From Fomes fomentarius (taxonomy: Eukaryota > Basidiomycota > Agaricomycetes > Polyporales > Polyporaceae): a stretch of DNA of 64,000 nucleotides. Numbering within the stretch: position 1 is the first letter of the stretch; every line of letters begins with the position of its first letter. The stretch spans positions 1,612,001 through 1,676,000 of the forward strand of contig JABYQN010000003.1 of NCBI GenBank assembly GCA_022606135.1. Direction: 5' to 3'. Both the position numbers and the translations under genes were made by a program. Below, in pieces: positions 47,863-59,668 of the stretch. Below the pieces are notes generated by a model. The model was not told where the DNA came from. It made no database searches and saw only the letters and a program-made list of their open reading frames with translations.

Positions 47863-49002
47863 TGTGGTGGGCTATAGAAGTTGCAAGCGGCTAGTCGAAA
47901 TCAGAGATAGGAGAAGAGAGGCGAGGGAAATTTAGTACTGATGGAACACAGGGCTACAACTCCTCAACTTGTACTCTTCAAAAAGTCTCTTGTACAAGAG
48001 AACACCAGAGGTGGCGCTGATTCAGATGAGCCAGTACAAGGCTAGCAACTGAATCCCGAGGGTCTGTTCTATGCAAGTCAGATATTCATCAGTACTACAG
48101 GAGTCGCTGGTAATACGATCCCAGTGAGCGTATGAGAGATGATCACATACTATATGCCATGCACTAACACTCCTCACATTCTGCGTTCAAGCAGGCTCGA
48201 GTTCAATGGACAGTGCATTCTGCCAGTTCGTTCTCTATGTGTATTCCCATGGCTGTGCTTGTTTCTGTCCAGGCCCACTGGGCGCTTATGTAGTATTCCG
48301 TGTTGTGAGTACTTAATACTACTAGTAGCATGCTAATCACTACAACTAAAGTCTACCTAGTAAACTAGCACTTATATATTCCGAAGACAGTGAACAGGGC
48401 AACCTTGATATCAGAGTCAGAGGGAGGGACATAGGACGCAAAAAAGGTTGACTGACCGAAGCTTGTGTCACGTGAGTACAATGCGGTCCCAATCAAGCGC
48501 CCAATATACTTTTTGTTCTGCAACCGTCGTGGGCGCGATCTCGTCGCACAGAGCTTCGCCTTTTGTTCTCTTCTCAAGTTATGTTTGGACTCAGTTGAAG
48601 GTCAACACTCGGCATGTTTGTACCCCCATGTGTGGGTTACCATGCCATCATTGTCATCTCCGCTGCCGCCGCTGTTGTGCACGCACACGTAGCTATTCAC
48701 CCGAGAAGCTGCAAGGCACAGCGTGGAGCACAATGGGATTCCTCCACACAGGTTGAAGGACAGAACGGTATAAATTCTGCATCTCCTCAGGACTCAGAGC
48801 CTTGCGCTCCGCCAAAGCTTTTCCTCCCTCCAACACTCTTCACCTGTAACATATCGTCCGTGACGATCCTACTCTTTTCAAGTCACACATCACTAGTCTC
48901 TGTCTTCCATACTTGACCTCAACTGCGTCGATACTGCCCATCTTCTCAATCGCACCGACAGCCATCTATATTCTTCTATTCAAGAGAAACACTACCCCCA
49001 CA
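47863..49002. other. Intergenic region
   Basis: This 1.14-kb region between the divergent HET gene and the small gene at 49003. Apart from the TATA box at 48769 no feature was recognised. Confidence 0.35.
48769..48775 (+). promoter_or_regulatory. TATA box
   Basis: TATAAAT in GGTATAAATTC, about 234 bp before the small gene at 49003 and followed by a CT-rich, leader-like stretch. Confidence 0.4.
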
Positions 49003-49262
49003 ATGACTTCCCGTGTCGTCGCAATCTCTTTCATGCCTCAGGAGCAGCCTCGGTGAGTTCACCTGAGGGTCTTCAATTGTTATACATAGAGTGACCTTCC
49101 CGTCTATTCAGCATGTCCTGCACCAAGTACCTTCAGCGCCGCATTGTCTGCGCCTGGAAGACCATCAGCCAGCGCAGCCGCAGGCGCTACCGCGCCTCCA
49201 TCCTCCCAGACGACTTTGTCCTCCTCACCGCCTCGCGCCGTCGCAGCATCCGGTACATCTAA
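49003..49262 (+). CDS. Small basic protein of unknown function (66 aa)
   Basis: Not recognised. Two exons, 49003-49052 and 49112-49262, join in phase (CG|gtgagt ... tattcag|C). The product begins MTSRVVAISFMPQEQPRMSC and ends in RRRSIRYI. It is very Arg-rich in the second half (QRSRRRYRASILPDDF). No signal peptide and no Cys pattern suggesting a secreted effector. Support is the consensus intron, an upstream TATA box and pyrimidine-rich leader; weakness is the lack of any family resemblance. It could equally be a spliced non-coding transcript. Confidence 0.4.
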
Positions 49263-50286
49263 GCGCGGCGTATACGTGCACGCTATCTCACGTCATACAC
49301 ATCATGGTTATCGGACAGCTCTCCTCATCACGCGCTACCACGGTCATTTATGACTCCACGTTGCGATTCCACCGGTTGGACACGGACACCCTTCTTGGAC
49401 ACTATACGATACCTCACATCGCACCGCTCGCGCGGTTTAATCTCTGCGCATCCCATATACCACATGTAGCGCCTTCTAACTTATCGGTCCACGAGTTGTA
49501 TTGTATTTATGGGGACATTGTCGTCTACATCTCTCCCGGCTTCATGTATTGTTAGCTTAATCTATCACATTGCTATCGTGCTGTCATTCACTCGCTATGA
49601 GACCGCTTTAGATCTAAAGCTGGGAACACCACCTCACCGACGCAGGCGGGCTTGAAGCAAGCCCTCGAACGCACTCCTGCCCCCTGCGGAATTAGCTTCG
49701 TGTAGTGAACGACGTCGAGTCATTGCTAGGAGCTGGATCACGCAAATCGCGGAATGTGAGCAGCGATCCAGTATCGCGAATGAACGAGGTAGAAGCTCAT
49801 TCCAGTGCCTTCTTGCTGTTACGTATATTCTGCCTCTCAACCCAGAGCTTGCCTTTCGTGACGCGTGGCGTTTCCTCTGTTACCATGGAGGCAAGTCGTC
49901 TCTATCGCTCAGCATTGAAAATCACGGAAAGTCCGTGGGCTCTCTAGACTAGCAGACTCTCGAGCACACTAGCCTCGAGTCCGTTCGGTTGAACCGCGTC
50001 GAACCCTCTTCCTGACTTTCGATGGGGATTCTACAGATAATACTGGAGGGTTTCTGATAGACTGGTGTTCGACTGGGATGTCAGACATAAAGGTAAATAA
50101 GGCTTACATCGTGAGCGCCACTTGAGATCCCCTCCTGCGCGGCACCGACGGTACAGCTCCGAACGGATCCAGCCGGAGAACCGCACCCTCTGGGAACTTT
50201 GTAGGACTTCATCCCAGTTGAGGGAGAAGTGGCACCCCTTGGAGCTGCTACCCGGCGCTCCTAGCTGGGATCACGGGCGAGGCATG
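49263..50286. other. Intergenic region
   Basis: This 1.02-kb region between the small gene and the kinase 3' end; no supported feature. Confidence 0.35.
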
Positions 50287-51581
50287 CTAGCTCGACGCAG
50301 TAAAGTCCCAACTCTCCATGGTTGCGTGAAGCACGACCGACGGCTGTTTCCTGCGTTCCTGACGTTGCGTCAGCGGCGGCAAGCCCTTCAGAATAGTGCT
50401 GCACAAGTAGCTCGGCTTCCGCGTGTTCCGGAAGAAAGGCATCTGAAGCAGCGCCAACGCGGTGGGCCGCTTCGAGGGATCCTTGTTCAGGCACATCGCC
50501 ACGGTCTGTGCAAACGCGCTCGAGTATCGATGAACACCAGCACTGCGCTCGAGCTGTGGCGGGGCGTCCGTGACCGTCATGACGAGAACCCTGTCAGAGG
50601 CAACTCGGGATCGTGGTGCACGACCTTGCGCGAGTTCGATGGCGGTGATGCCGAACGACCAAATGTCTGCAGATGCGTCGTACTGCCTTCCGGTGATCAC
50701 TTCAGGAGCCATCCAGCAGGGCGTGCCGACGAACGACTTCCTCTTGCCGAGACGCGATGGCCGCTCTCGATGCGCAGGCCCCGCTGGGCCGCGCAGGTGG
50801 ATGGTATGGTTGAGTCCGGGAAAGACGTCGCAGTTGACTGTCCGCGACCCGCTGCATTGACCAGCCTGCGGCCTTTCCGAGTCCCAGAGAAAAGCGGCGA
50901 CGCCTAGATCACCCAGGAGCACCGTTCCATCGTCGTCAATGAGAAGATTAGCCGCCTTAACGTCACGATGAATGAGACCGTTCGTGTGAAAATAGCTACG
51001 GCTAGAGCTGTGAGTGCAAGAAGCGGCAGTGCCATGAGTGTGCTTACTGGAGTCCCTCGAGGACCTGCTTGAGGATGCAACGAATGACTTCTTCATCGAA
51101 TCCTCCAGACCACTGGTACAGCATAACGTCGGCGACGCTGCCCGCGCTCATGAGAGGCATGACGATGTAGAGCTTGTTATTGTCAACCCAGGACCCGCGG
51201 ATGCGAACAATGTTGGGGTGCTTCGAGAGCGACATGAGTTGGGTCTCGTTTTGCAGGAGGCGCAGAGTACGTAAGGGGAGGCAATCGAGGTCAATGACCT
51301 TAAGAGCGCAAGGGATTGGGAGTACAGCTTGAGGAGGATAATACTTGGCTGTATAAACGATGGAAGAACCTCCAAATCCGATTGGAGACCCGATGATGTA
51401 GTCTGAAGAGTTATTACTGCGACAATGTCTTAGCTATGCAGCAGGCCATGACTCAGCGAGACAAGACGCACCTGTACAGTTGTCTGTCGTCTTCGACGGC
51501 TGCGGTAACCTTCCTAGGTCGCGGAGTAAACGCAGCACCAACTGTTCTAGATCGAGTGTAAGTTAGCGGGATAGGACTCAT
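50287..51581 (-). CDS. STE20-family kinase of SPAK/OSR1 (FRAY) type
   Basis: Ser/Thr protein kinase. Minus-strand exons 51472-51581, 51048-51416 and 50287-50995 give 395 aa. Motifs: glycine loop IGFGGSSIVY (about residue 50), catalytic Lys in CALKVIDLDCL, the SKHPNIVRIRGSWVDNN segment, HRDVKAANLLI (about 169), DLG in place of DFG (seen in this kinase group), FVGTPCWMAPEV and DIWSFGITAIELAQGRAP. An insertion of some 35 residues lies between DLG and GTPCWMAPE. The C-terminus ends MESWDFTASS; the WDF residues follow the kinase domain directly, as in fungal and animal FRAY-type kinases, but no regulatory CCT/PF2 domain follows. These kinases usually act in stress or ion and polarity signalling; the role here is unknown. 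Confidence 0.88.
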
Positions 51582-52657
51582 GAGGAAAGAACTGAGGGAG
51601 AGGAACGTATAGACTAACCACTACTGCTTGACCGCGATCGTCAAATATAGTATAGACAGAATGCCCGAGATTCCGGTCGAGTCGAGTGTTCGCGGTTTAA
51701 ACATAGACCAAAGTACTCAACAACTAATTATAGCCCGAAGCTTTCCACGATAGCTATAGGTAGAACGTTCATCTTATTCTTTCATGATTTTGGGCATTGT
51801 CAGAACTTAAGAACCGGTGTGTCAATCAGGAGTAATCCACCTAATCGACGAAGTTCGCCTTATTTCCACAGCGATCCAAACTGAGGCCAGCCTGCCTCCG
51901 AGACGAGGACATGGTACGTTCAAACTCCGCTGACGGTGCTCGGGATTTGCCTTGTGGTCCGGATTGGGAACGATAGGCGCCGTTGGAATGCATCTATTGA
52001 ACGTGTGGCAATGAACGAAGTTTGTTAGTAACAGGGAGACGTCATAGAACAAGAAAACGTGTCTATATCGTGCAGTAAACAACACTCAGCCACTCAGCGT
52101 GGCATCAATTCGCTCTACCTCACTAGCAGCCTCTGCACTACACCACACATAGTACTGACAAAACGCTTCTGAGAAGTCTGTCCCGGGTGATCGTTCGGAT
52201 ATTTCTGCGTCGAAGAAGGCCCCTTTACTCATCATTGACTCAGCTTCTTCCCAAGGTTACGCAGGCTGCATAATCAGCAGTCACATGCGGGCTCAAAATA
52301 GTGGTGGACTGGCTCGGGGGACGGTGGAAAGGGGCTCCGCATGCCTCAAGTTTCGTACGACCGGCGATCCCTCAATGATAGGTATGACAGATATGACAAG
52401 TGGAACACTTGATGAGAGCTATGGCGGCGGAATATGACCCACCTGGAGCCCGTACGCACTGGAGACAGTCACACGTTTAGCTGTTCTCTGGCGGGACTGA
52501 TTATATCAAATAAAGGATGATTATAGCACTACTAAGATATGTGGGCTACTGATACAAGAGAAGGAAGGGAACACATGATCCCATTATATATACTAAGTAG
52601 TGATACCCCTGCTGCGGTCGTGGATGCATTTACAAGAACTAGACAATGGCACGGGCA
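51582..52657. other. Intergenic region
   Basis: This 1.08-kb AT-richer region between the kinase start and the 3' end of coiled-coil gene A. Short ORFs only; nothing recognised. Confidence 0.35.
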
Positions 52658-54660
52658 TCAGTGTTCATTTTCAACTGCATGTGCAACAGAGGCACTCACA
52701 CTTTCCGCCAGGTTTGCGGCGAATGACTGAACCTTCTGCACTAGCTCGCACACCCTTGCCTGCGCCTGCTGCAGGGCAACCGACTTATCCTGGCTCTCTG
52801 CCGCCAGCCGCGCAACCTGATCCTCCAACTCACTGACGCGTGCCTGGAGCGAGTCCCCCATGAATCGAAGCCGCATGCACTCCTGCGTCCTCCGGAAGTG
52901 ATGCTGGCGGTAGTCTGCGAGTGTGGCTTCGTGCCGTTCGATCTGGGCGATGAGCTTGGCCGAGCAAAAGTGCGGTAGTTAGCGTAAGAGCAGTTCTAGA
53001 TAGCGAGGACGGAATCGAAGCTCACCGTAGCTGCCTCCTGCTGCGCCTGCTCGGCTCTTTCAAGCAGCTTTTTCTCCCTTTGAGCACTGCGCTCCCGCTG
53101 CGTCATGATACGTGAGAATAGGACCATCGCATATTCACTATATACGCATCGGCACTCACCTCTCGAGTAGTGTCCGCCTCGAACTTATCGACTGCGCGTC
53201 GTATCGTCTTCCTGAACTTTGCAAAGTTCGCAAGGTGATCTTCGCCCTCTGCCGAGAACTCGCTATCCTGTTCAATCAACCCAATTCAGTCACGAGCTTC
53301 CGGAGAAGCCACCTTGTTGGGCACGACACACCTGACTCAGAGACCTCTCCCTACGACCCGGCGTGGACGGCCTAGCTCTGGTCGGACCGGCGAGGGGGCT
53401 GTTCCCTCGAGCATGCAATTGAGTATCCTGGCGGGAGATCGAGCTCCTCTGAGAGCGCTGCGATGCGGTACGCGCCACGCGCTTGCGAGGGCGTTCATCC
53501 GAGTTTGGCGGCGTGGGTAGGGACTGGCTCCCGTTCGAGCTGCCGGACGGATTCCTAGCTGGAGTCACAGGATCAATGTAGTCTAGACTACAAGGGCGCA
53601 GAGAAGCGACAGAGTCAGCCCACGGCACAGCAATATAAAACGAGAGGAACGGGGGGAGACTGACGTAGGCGTGCGACGGAGCGTCGCTGCCGTGTGCTGT
53701 CGTTGGAATCCGGACGCGTCCGTCGACGTGTCTGCTGGATCTTCAGTGTCCACATCCATAGCGTCCTCCTGTACGTGTTCAGGTTGGATGTGCGGGTCTA
53801 TCTGGGGGTGGCCATCGCGCGCAGCTTGGAGCTCAGCCTCAAGAGCAGCGCACATTTCCTCGAAGGCCTCGCGTTCTTCTTTCAGCTTCGCGCACTGCGT
53901 CTTCCACTCGTCCCGGTCTTCCTCCACGTCCTCAAGCGTATCCTGGAGCTCGTCGTACTTCTTCCTGAGCTGAAAATGGTATCAAAAAGGAGATCGTCAG
54001 CAGCCGTGAGCAGGATCTCCGCCCACCTCTTTAGCTGTAATTCTTTTTTTGGGGTACGCGCCGATCCGGACGAGGATCGCGACGTCCTTCAGCATCGCAG
54101 GTGTGAGTTCCGGCATCCGCCGTCTAATCTTCTTGATCCTAACGCGCGATGGACGAGCATATAAGCATCCACCCACACAGTTACACCTCAAGTCGAAGTA
54201 GGTACTCACTCGGCCGCCAAGGGGTCGACTGGGAGTAGTCGGTCTCTGTTCTCTTTGTCGCGCTTCACTAGATGACAACGTTTCTGCGAGTCACGGGGCG
54301 ATCGCATCAGTACACGCAATGCGAAGATGCGCAGTCTATTACTCAACGAGGTATGATAAGTGCTTCTCCACCCATGACCTGGACATCCTGGTTAGTTTCT
54401 CGCCTCTCTCTACCATGTCATCGAGGACTAGTGCGGGGAAGATCTAGGTCAAACGTCATGCATACAAGTGAACGCGAGCCTGCCTACCTTCGTCCACAAA
54501 GTCCTCGGGGTCAAATGTGCCGAAGTCGCGCACACATAGTTTGTACAGAGTCCCTGGAACCACAAAGAGAACCGTACCGTCGTTATGGCAGGTTGCGGTA
54601 CTTTTAGTGTTACAACTACTGACTGTCTGCATAGGTCGTCTTTCTAGGTGCTCTAGGCAT
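52658..54660 (-). CDS. Coiled-coil array protein A (unknown family)
   Basis: Not a family I recognise. Minus-strand exons 54624-54660, 54488-54553, 54210-54387, 54027-54138, 53665-53969, 53332-53587, 53160-53267, 53026-53097 and 52658-52954 join in phase to 476 aa. Start MPRAPRKTTYADRTLYKL; a helical basic block RRMPELTPAMLKD; a first coiled coil (LRKKYDELQDTLEDVEEDRD); an acidic MDVDTEDPAD patch; a Ser/Thr/Pro linker with SLPTPPNSDE; then a long C-terminal coiled coil (REKKLLERAEQAQQEAAT, ARVSELEDQVARL). Exon 2 is 66 nt and exon 8 is 72 nt, identical in length and phase to those of gene B. Exon 3 (178 nt) looks like a fusion of two exons kept separate in B and C. No signal peptide or membrane segment. 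Confidence 0.72.
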
Positions 54661-55927
54661 TACAGGAGCAGTGTCAGTACGATATGAAAGGTACGCGGCG
54701 GGTGGCGCAGGTGGCAAGAATTGAGAGGGTATCGGGGCGCAAACTGCGTTCACTCGAACAGCACCAGGCTGCTCTTGAGGTATGTGCTAGGGGCAACGTG
54801 AAAAAAGGAGAGAAAGGAAGGGATACGTTCCAACCTTGAGAGCGCACTAGTTATACGCGTGCCCTTCGCAATCACCTTCTTTCAATCAACGCACAAAGTA
54901 TGTATGGGCAAGGAGGAGGACAACTCCTGGGGCGCCGTGGCTATTGTCTCCTTGCCATAAACGGCGATCCCAGGTGCTTCCTATCAACGATTTACGACCG
55001 CTGGAACATCTTTCGACGATGTAGAGGAAGGAGACAATAGCTAAAGCATCCGCTTCGTTCTCAGGCTCGACACGGCGTCATGAGATCCCAGCTTCAAGCA
55101 ACTCTTAATGAAGATTATGCGTGAGAAGGGAAGACGCGCAACAAAGCAGTATGACACGAGGCTCTCACACGCGGACTGCAGCCTGTCGTCGACGCGATGC
55201 TGCAAGGCCAGTTACACTCACCGCCGCTAGCCATGCGTTTGAGCCTGCATGATGTAGCGAGATGTATATTGAGAAGGCACAGACGACGACCAAGACAATG
55301 TCAACTTCGCGCGACTGGCAGCCTGAGTGCGATGTCCTGTCGCATAGTATACAGAGACGAAAGACATTTTCAATCAGTATACAGTCGCGCAAATAAGTAG
55401 AAAAGCTTCGGCCTCATACTTCGGGCCCACTCACGTTGGCGAGCGAGGTCAGGGCTCAGTTGACGACAGAATAGCCTGAGGCTGGTGTTCAAGTTCTAGT
55501 GGACTCAGTTCAACGTATCGATTCATCTAGATCATATAACTTACCCCAGCCAGTACCACTTGCAGACCCGGGTGAGATTTTGTTCTTTCGTTCGTCGTTC
55601 GACTGATATAAGAGTTTATATGGTGCGTTCAGAGCATAGACAGTAGTAGAGAGGCGCGGACTCGGAGAGTACGAACGAATCATGAAGCGCTCATGACGCG
55701 TGAGGTCACTTGTGTGACGGTCGCGTCGAGGTCGCGTCATGACTTACTTACGCGACGCGTATGACATCACCTACTACTCAGCGCGTCTTCACAATGGGAC
55801 TTGAGACCAACAGACATACAACATTCATGACGAGATACGTCGATACACATGACGAAACTAGTACAGGGGGCACTGAACCACAAGTACACTACACTTACCA
55901 TCGCAGCGAGTGAATCCAAGTCGGCTA
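54661..55927. other. Intergenic region between coiled-coil genes A and B
   Basis: A 1.27-kb region with the A promoter and B 3' flank. It contains two ACGCGT sites (55696-55701 and 55755-55760) and the repeat module described separately. Short ORFs only. Confidence 0.4.
55686..55727. promoter_or_regulatory. Repeat module 1 upstream of coiled-coil gene A
   Basis: AGCGCTCATGACGCG followed within a few bases by a GTCAC...GTGAC inverted repeat and GCGTC. The same 15-mer and the same GTCAC/GTGAC pair recur at 58325, upstream of gene B. Here it lies about 1.0 kb before the A start codon. Confidence 0.45.
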
Positions 55928-57735
55928 CTACCAGACCCCAAGCTACAACGGAGACAAGTCAGCAACTGTGTTCCACCTATTGAGCGACGGGCACATAGTT
56001 TTACAACCCACCTTATGGACCAAGCCGTTCGTCAACTGCCACGCGAGCCCGGGTAACGCGGTGATAACACTCCTGAGCTCGTAGTTCGTCTGGCGCACCT
56101 GCACGATCTCCTCCGCCTGCTCGGCGATGCGGCGGTTCGCGAGCGTCATGATTCCCGCAGTGGCCTCGACGATCTCCTCCATCTTGTGCCTCAGCTCATC
56201 CCGCTGAGCGCACAGTTCCACCTCGCGTCGCTGCAGGTCCTCGTACGCCTGCGTGCGCTTGCGGCCCTCGTCCTTGAAGGCCCGGATCTCTCGCTCGCAC
56301 TCAGCACGCTGCTGTTCGGACTGATAAGACTATGTTTAGACGACGAACATCCGCTTAGACTACGAGAAGCAGTCACCTGGCTGAGCTGCTCCTGCAGCTC
56401 GTTGTATCGTTTGCTGAGATCCTGTTCGCGAGCGGCTTGGCCCTCGCGCTAGAATCCGAACCCTTGAGAACAAAACCGCTTATGACTCAGAGAAGCTTAC
56501 CTCAGCTTCCAGCACGTCGAGCTGCTGCCGTATGGCCGAGATCGGATTGGCGGTGAACGCCTTTGGACCTTGGACACTCGACTGACGCCCCACAGGTGTC
56601 GGGCTAGAGGACAGCCCTATGTTGCCTTCACGCTCCATGACTGGGGCAGAGCGGAAGAAGGACCCCCCACGAGAGAGAGCGTGACTAAGCGCATCCGTAG
56701 TTGGAGGCGTCGGGAGGAACTGGGTCCCGTTGTTCCGAGTTCGCACTGGCGTCACAGGCTTATAGACTTGCATACTAGCGGGTCGACAATCTAGCATGAG
56801 AGAAGCACCGACTGGATGCGCTAGAAGGTGTGACGTACGTCGGCATACGGCTGATTGGAGCCCCAGCAGGCTGAACGTTCTCATTCGTATACACGTGCAC
56901 GGGCGTCGAGGGTCTTGTAGCCGCTTCTTGTTCCTGCGATTCCTCGGGGATATCGTCAAGCCCTTGGCCGACTAGAGTAGTGTCAGGATCATCCGCCGGC
57001 ACGTGTCCTTCGCGCAGCTCCTCGTTCTCTTGTCGCAGAACGATATTCTCCTCTCGTGCCTGGTCAAGTTTATCCCTCAACTGGAGAGGGGAAGAAAATC
57101 AGACGCCAGATACTAAGTACAAGTCAGCATCAATCGGGGCTCACAGTCTTCCTGGTCTGGATGGGAATACGGCCGAGCAACTTAGTGAAGATGGTGCCGA
57201 CTTTCCTAGAAGGAGAGTCCTCAGGCAACTCGCGCTGTGCGACCCTCGCTCTTGAGGGCAGGGGGAGCATAAACATCAGAGTCATTATACATGCACACAC
57301 AGGCATACGCAGTGGCACTCACGCGTTTATGAGGCATTCTTTCGGCTTGTAATTGGGCATACCCGGACGCTTCTCCAGAAGACCGGCTTCTTGCTGTGGT
57401 CATTATGTGAGTAGGGGGCCCGCAGTGTGACGGAAGGCCGTACTTACCATGTTGCTGATAACTGTCTGTATCGCGCCGGGCGTGCGGTTTGTAGTTGGCA
57501 AGCCTCCCTGCTGCCGATCCTCGGTAGCTGCGAAGGAGAACAGTCTGAGGTTTGAAGTATATGGAATGAACCAGGCTCATCTGACGAACCATCCGCAATC
57601 ATTCCCGCCTCGGTGAACGAGCCACTGGGATGGCGGCGGAGAACACTGAATACATCTGCGTCGAACGAGCTTGGATACAACTTTTGGTTACACCAATGTG
57701 AGAGACTTACTGTTACGAACAGGAGGCGGTGACAT
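55928..57735 (-). CDS. Coiled-coil array protein B (unknown family)
   Basis: Paralogue of A and C; family not recognised. Minus-strand exons 57711-57735, 57590-57655, 57448-57527, 57323-57393, 57145-57250, 56839-57080, 56501-56774, 56377-56448, 56012-56320 and 55928-55942 give 419 aa with every phase consistent. Start MSPPPVRNN, then VLRRHPSGSFTEAG; RELPEDSPSRKVGTIFTKLL (matched by RRELPKGSPVQVSNRMMDK in C); first heptad block LRDKLDQAREENIVLRQENE; acidic linker; Ser/Thr/Pro region with FLPTPPTTDA; final coiled coil in exons 8-9 (REQDLSKRYNELQEQLSQ, then ECEREIRAFKDEGRKRTQAY). Exon 9 is 309 nt, the same as C exon 8. The last exon adds only LGVW and the stop. Predicted soluble, oligomeric; function unknown. 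Confidence 0.75.
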
Positions 57736-59668
57736 GTTAGTCAAGATCAACGTTGTGGCCCACTCGCCGGTGATAGTTCAATTGCTTATATAGGGGTTGG
57801 CGACGCAGTGTCGTCACTTCATTGCGTTTATTTCAAGTTGAAAGGGACATTGACGTTTCCTCACACAAACATTCATCAATGGCAGCGTAGCAACACTGCG
57901 AGCAGCAAACGCGAGCCACGAAAACGCCAATGAACATGCGACAATGAGCGCGTGGACGTGGATAACGGAGGCATGGTACGCTCTTGGATGCGAGTCCTGA
58001 CTCTGTCCAACTCTATCCTTGTCACCCAATCACTCCAACAAACAATGCCTAGGAACACAGACCTTACCGTGGATGAATTAGTACATCTGCTTGTATCGGC
58101 CCTATAGCGGCGATTCCGGCGACCCCACGATCAAAAGTTCAAGTGCACATCCAGGGGCACGGTAGGCTGCGTCCCTCAGGCTCATGCCCAGCTTTGAGGC
58201 CGTCTTCATCGAGACCAGGTTGTAGCAGCACTGACAGGGGGCTCCGTGCACGAAAGGAGTGGCCCTAGTAGGCAGATAAGTCCAAATCCGGTACACAGAT
58301 TATAATGGCGACCAAAATCGCAAAAGCGCTCATGACGCGAGTAGTCACAGTAGTGACAGATACAGCGTCACGAGTGACCAATAGTAGGTTTTTTTCGAAG
58401 TGCACTGTTTTGAACTTGCTACAGACGGCCACCTGCACTAAGGACGACTCCACCCTAGTCTCCCCTAGGTAGACATTGGGGCGGGCCTACTGACAAGCGG
58501 GATAGACGGCCCTACAAACTCCACCCTACACAACTCACTTTATTGGCGTGGACCTTACTAGGTGACTCGACCATTCAGGTTTGGTTCTACTCTCCGAGCT
58601 TCTAGAGCTCTTGGCAGGTGCTGACAATAGACGTATTAGGCAGCTTGGCTCCCACTTTGCCGCCCCCGGCGCCCCGCCGGACCCTCTGCACTGAATGTAT
58701 AGGACACCGTATGAGGTTGAATGGAGCGGTAACGCTCACATAACATATGATCAGACCATGATAAGGAAGATATTAGCCGCGCTGCGGGGCTCGTGTGTTG
58801 GTCAGTCGTATGGAAGCTCAGGTTGTTGGATACAGTGGTGGTGCTGAACGCGAAATTTGACAGATTTGGGAGACGGTGGTGGACACGCGGTCTTGCGGTA
58901 GGCGCCATACGTTCCACTGAGTCCTGACCTCACGGGAAGGAACAAAATTAGCGAAACGCCAGTGGCTTCGGCGACGCCGCTTAACCCCCGGTACTAATCT
59001 CTCTGATGCTTCGCAACTTGCACGTTGCCCACTGTGGCATCTTCCACTGGAACTCCGCAGAACGAATGCTCTTCACCCACCAATCGTTCTTCATCGCCTG
59101 AGTTCCTTCCATTCACAATGAGAGCAGGGGCCCTCGCTACGCTCGCTTCTGGAGCAATCTCACATGAATCGAACGGCGCAGCCTTACACTAGAGATCCTA
59201 TGACTCGAGCTTCTCCGCAACGACGGCTTCTACTGACTATAGTAGGTGGGTGTTCCTGTCTTCAGTCTGAGCGACTAAGTGAGAGAACGATGTCTAGCTC
59301 ATCAAATAATCCATGCACGTTTATGACATCGTTCGAACCGTCACCAACCCTGCAGTCATGACGTTGAAGAACCACCGGTCATTGCCACCTTCGAGTCGCC
59401 CAAACTGAAGCCAGGAGCACGTGCCCCAAAGCAACGACATAGCAGCAAAGCTGAGGTAATAGGAACCCTGAAGCTTGTACATTGACATCCCGGGACCAGC
59501 ATAGGCTCCGAAGCCTACACGACATATATACCACCATAGGGCAGACGACTGACTGTCCATCAAAACCGTCAACTTCACACTCAAAAGTCTTCGCGTAATC
59601 CCACACCAGAAGTGAGATCTTCGGCCATATGCATATATTACTCGCTGACTTCCTTTTCGGTTGTCTAG
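57736..59668. other. Intergenic region between gene B and the PSD-family gene
   Basis: A 1.93-kb divergent intergenic region. It contains repeat module 2 near 58325 and little else. A minus-strand frame at about 59323-59560 looks partly hydrophobic but has no start, splice support or family match, so it is not called. Confidence 0.35.
58325..58369. promoter_or_regulatory. Repeat module 2 upstream of coiled-coil gene B
   Basis: AGCGCTCATGACGCG with following GTCAC...GTGAC inverted repeat and AGCGTC, as at 55686. It lies about 590 bp before the B start codon. Confidence 0.45.

Noticed and set aside
54210..54387. A 59-nt intron inside exon 3 of coiled-coil gene A (gtaata...cgcag)
   Set aside because: Splicing it out breaks the phase to the next exon and meets a stop; the unspliced exon stays open and ends in the correct phase.
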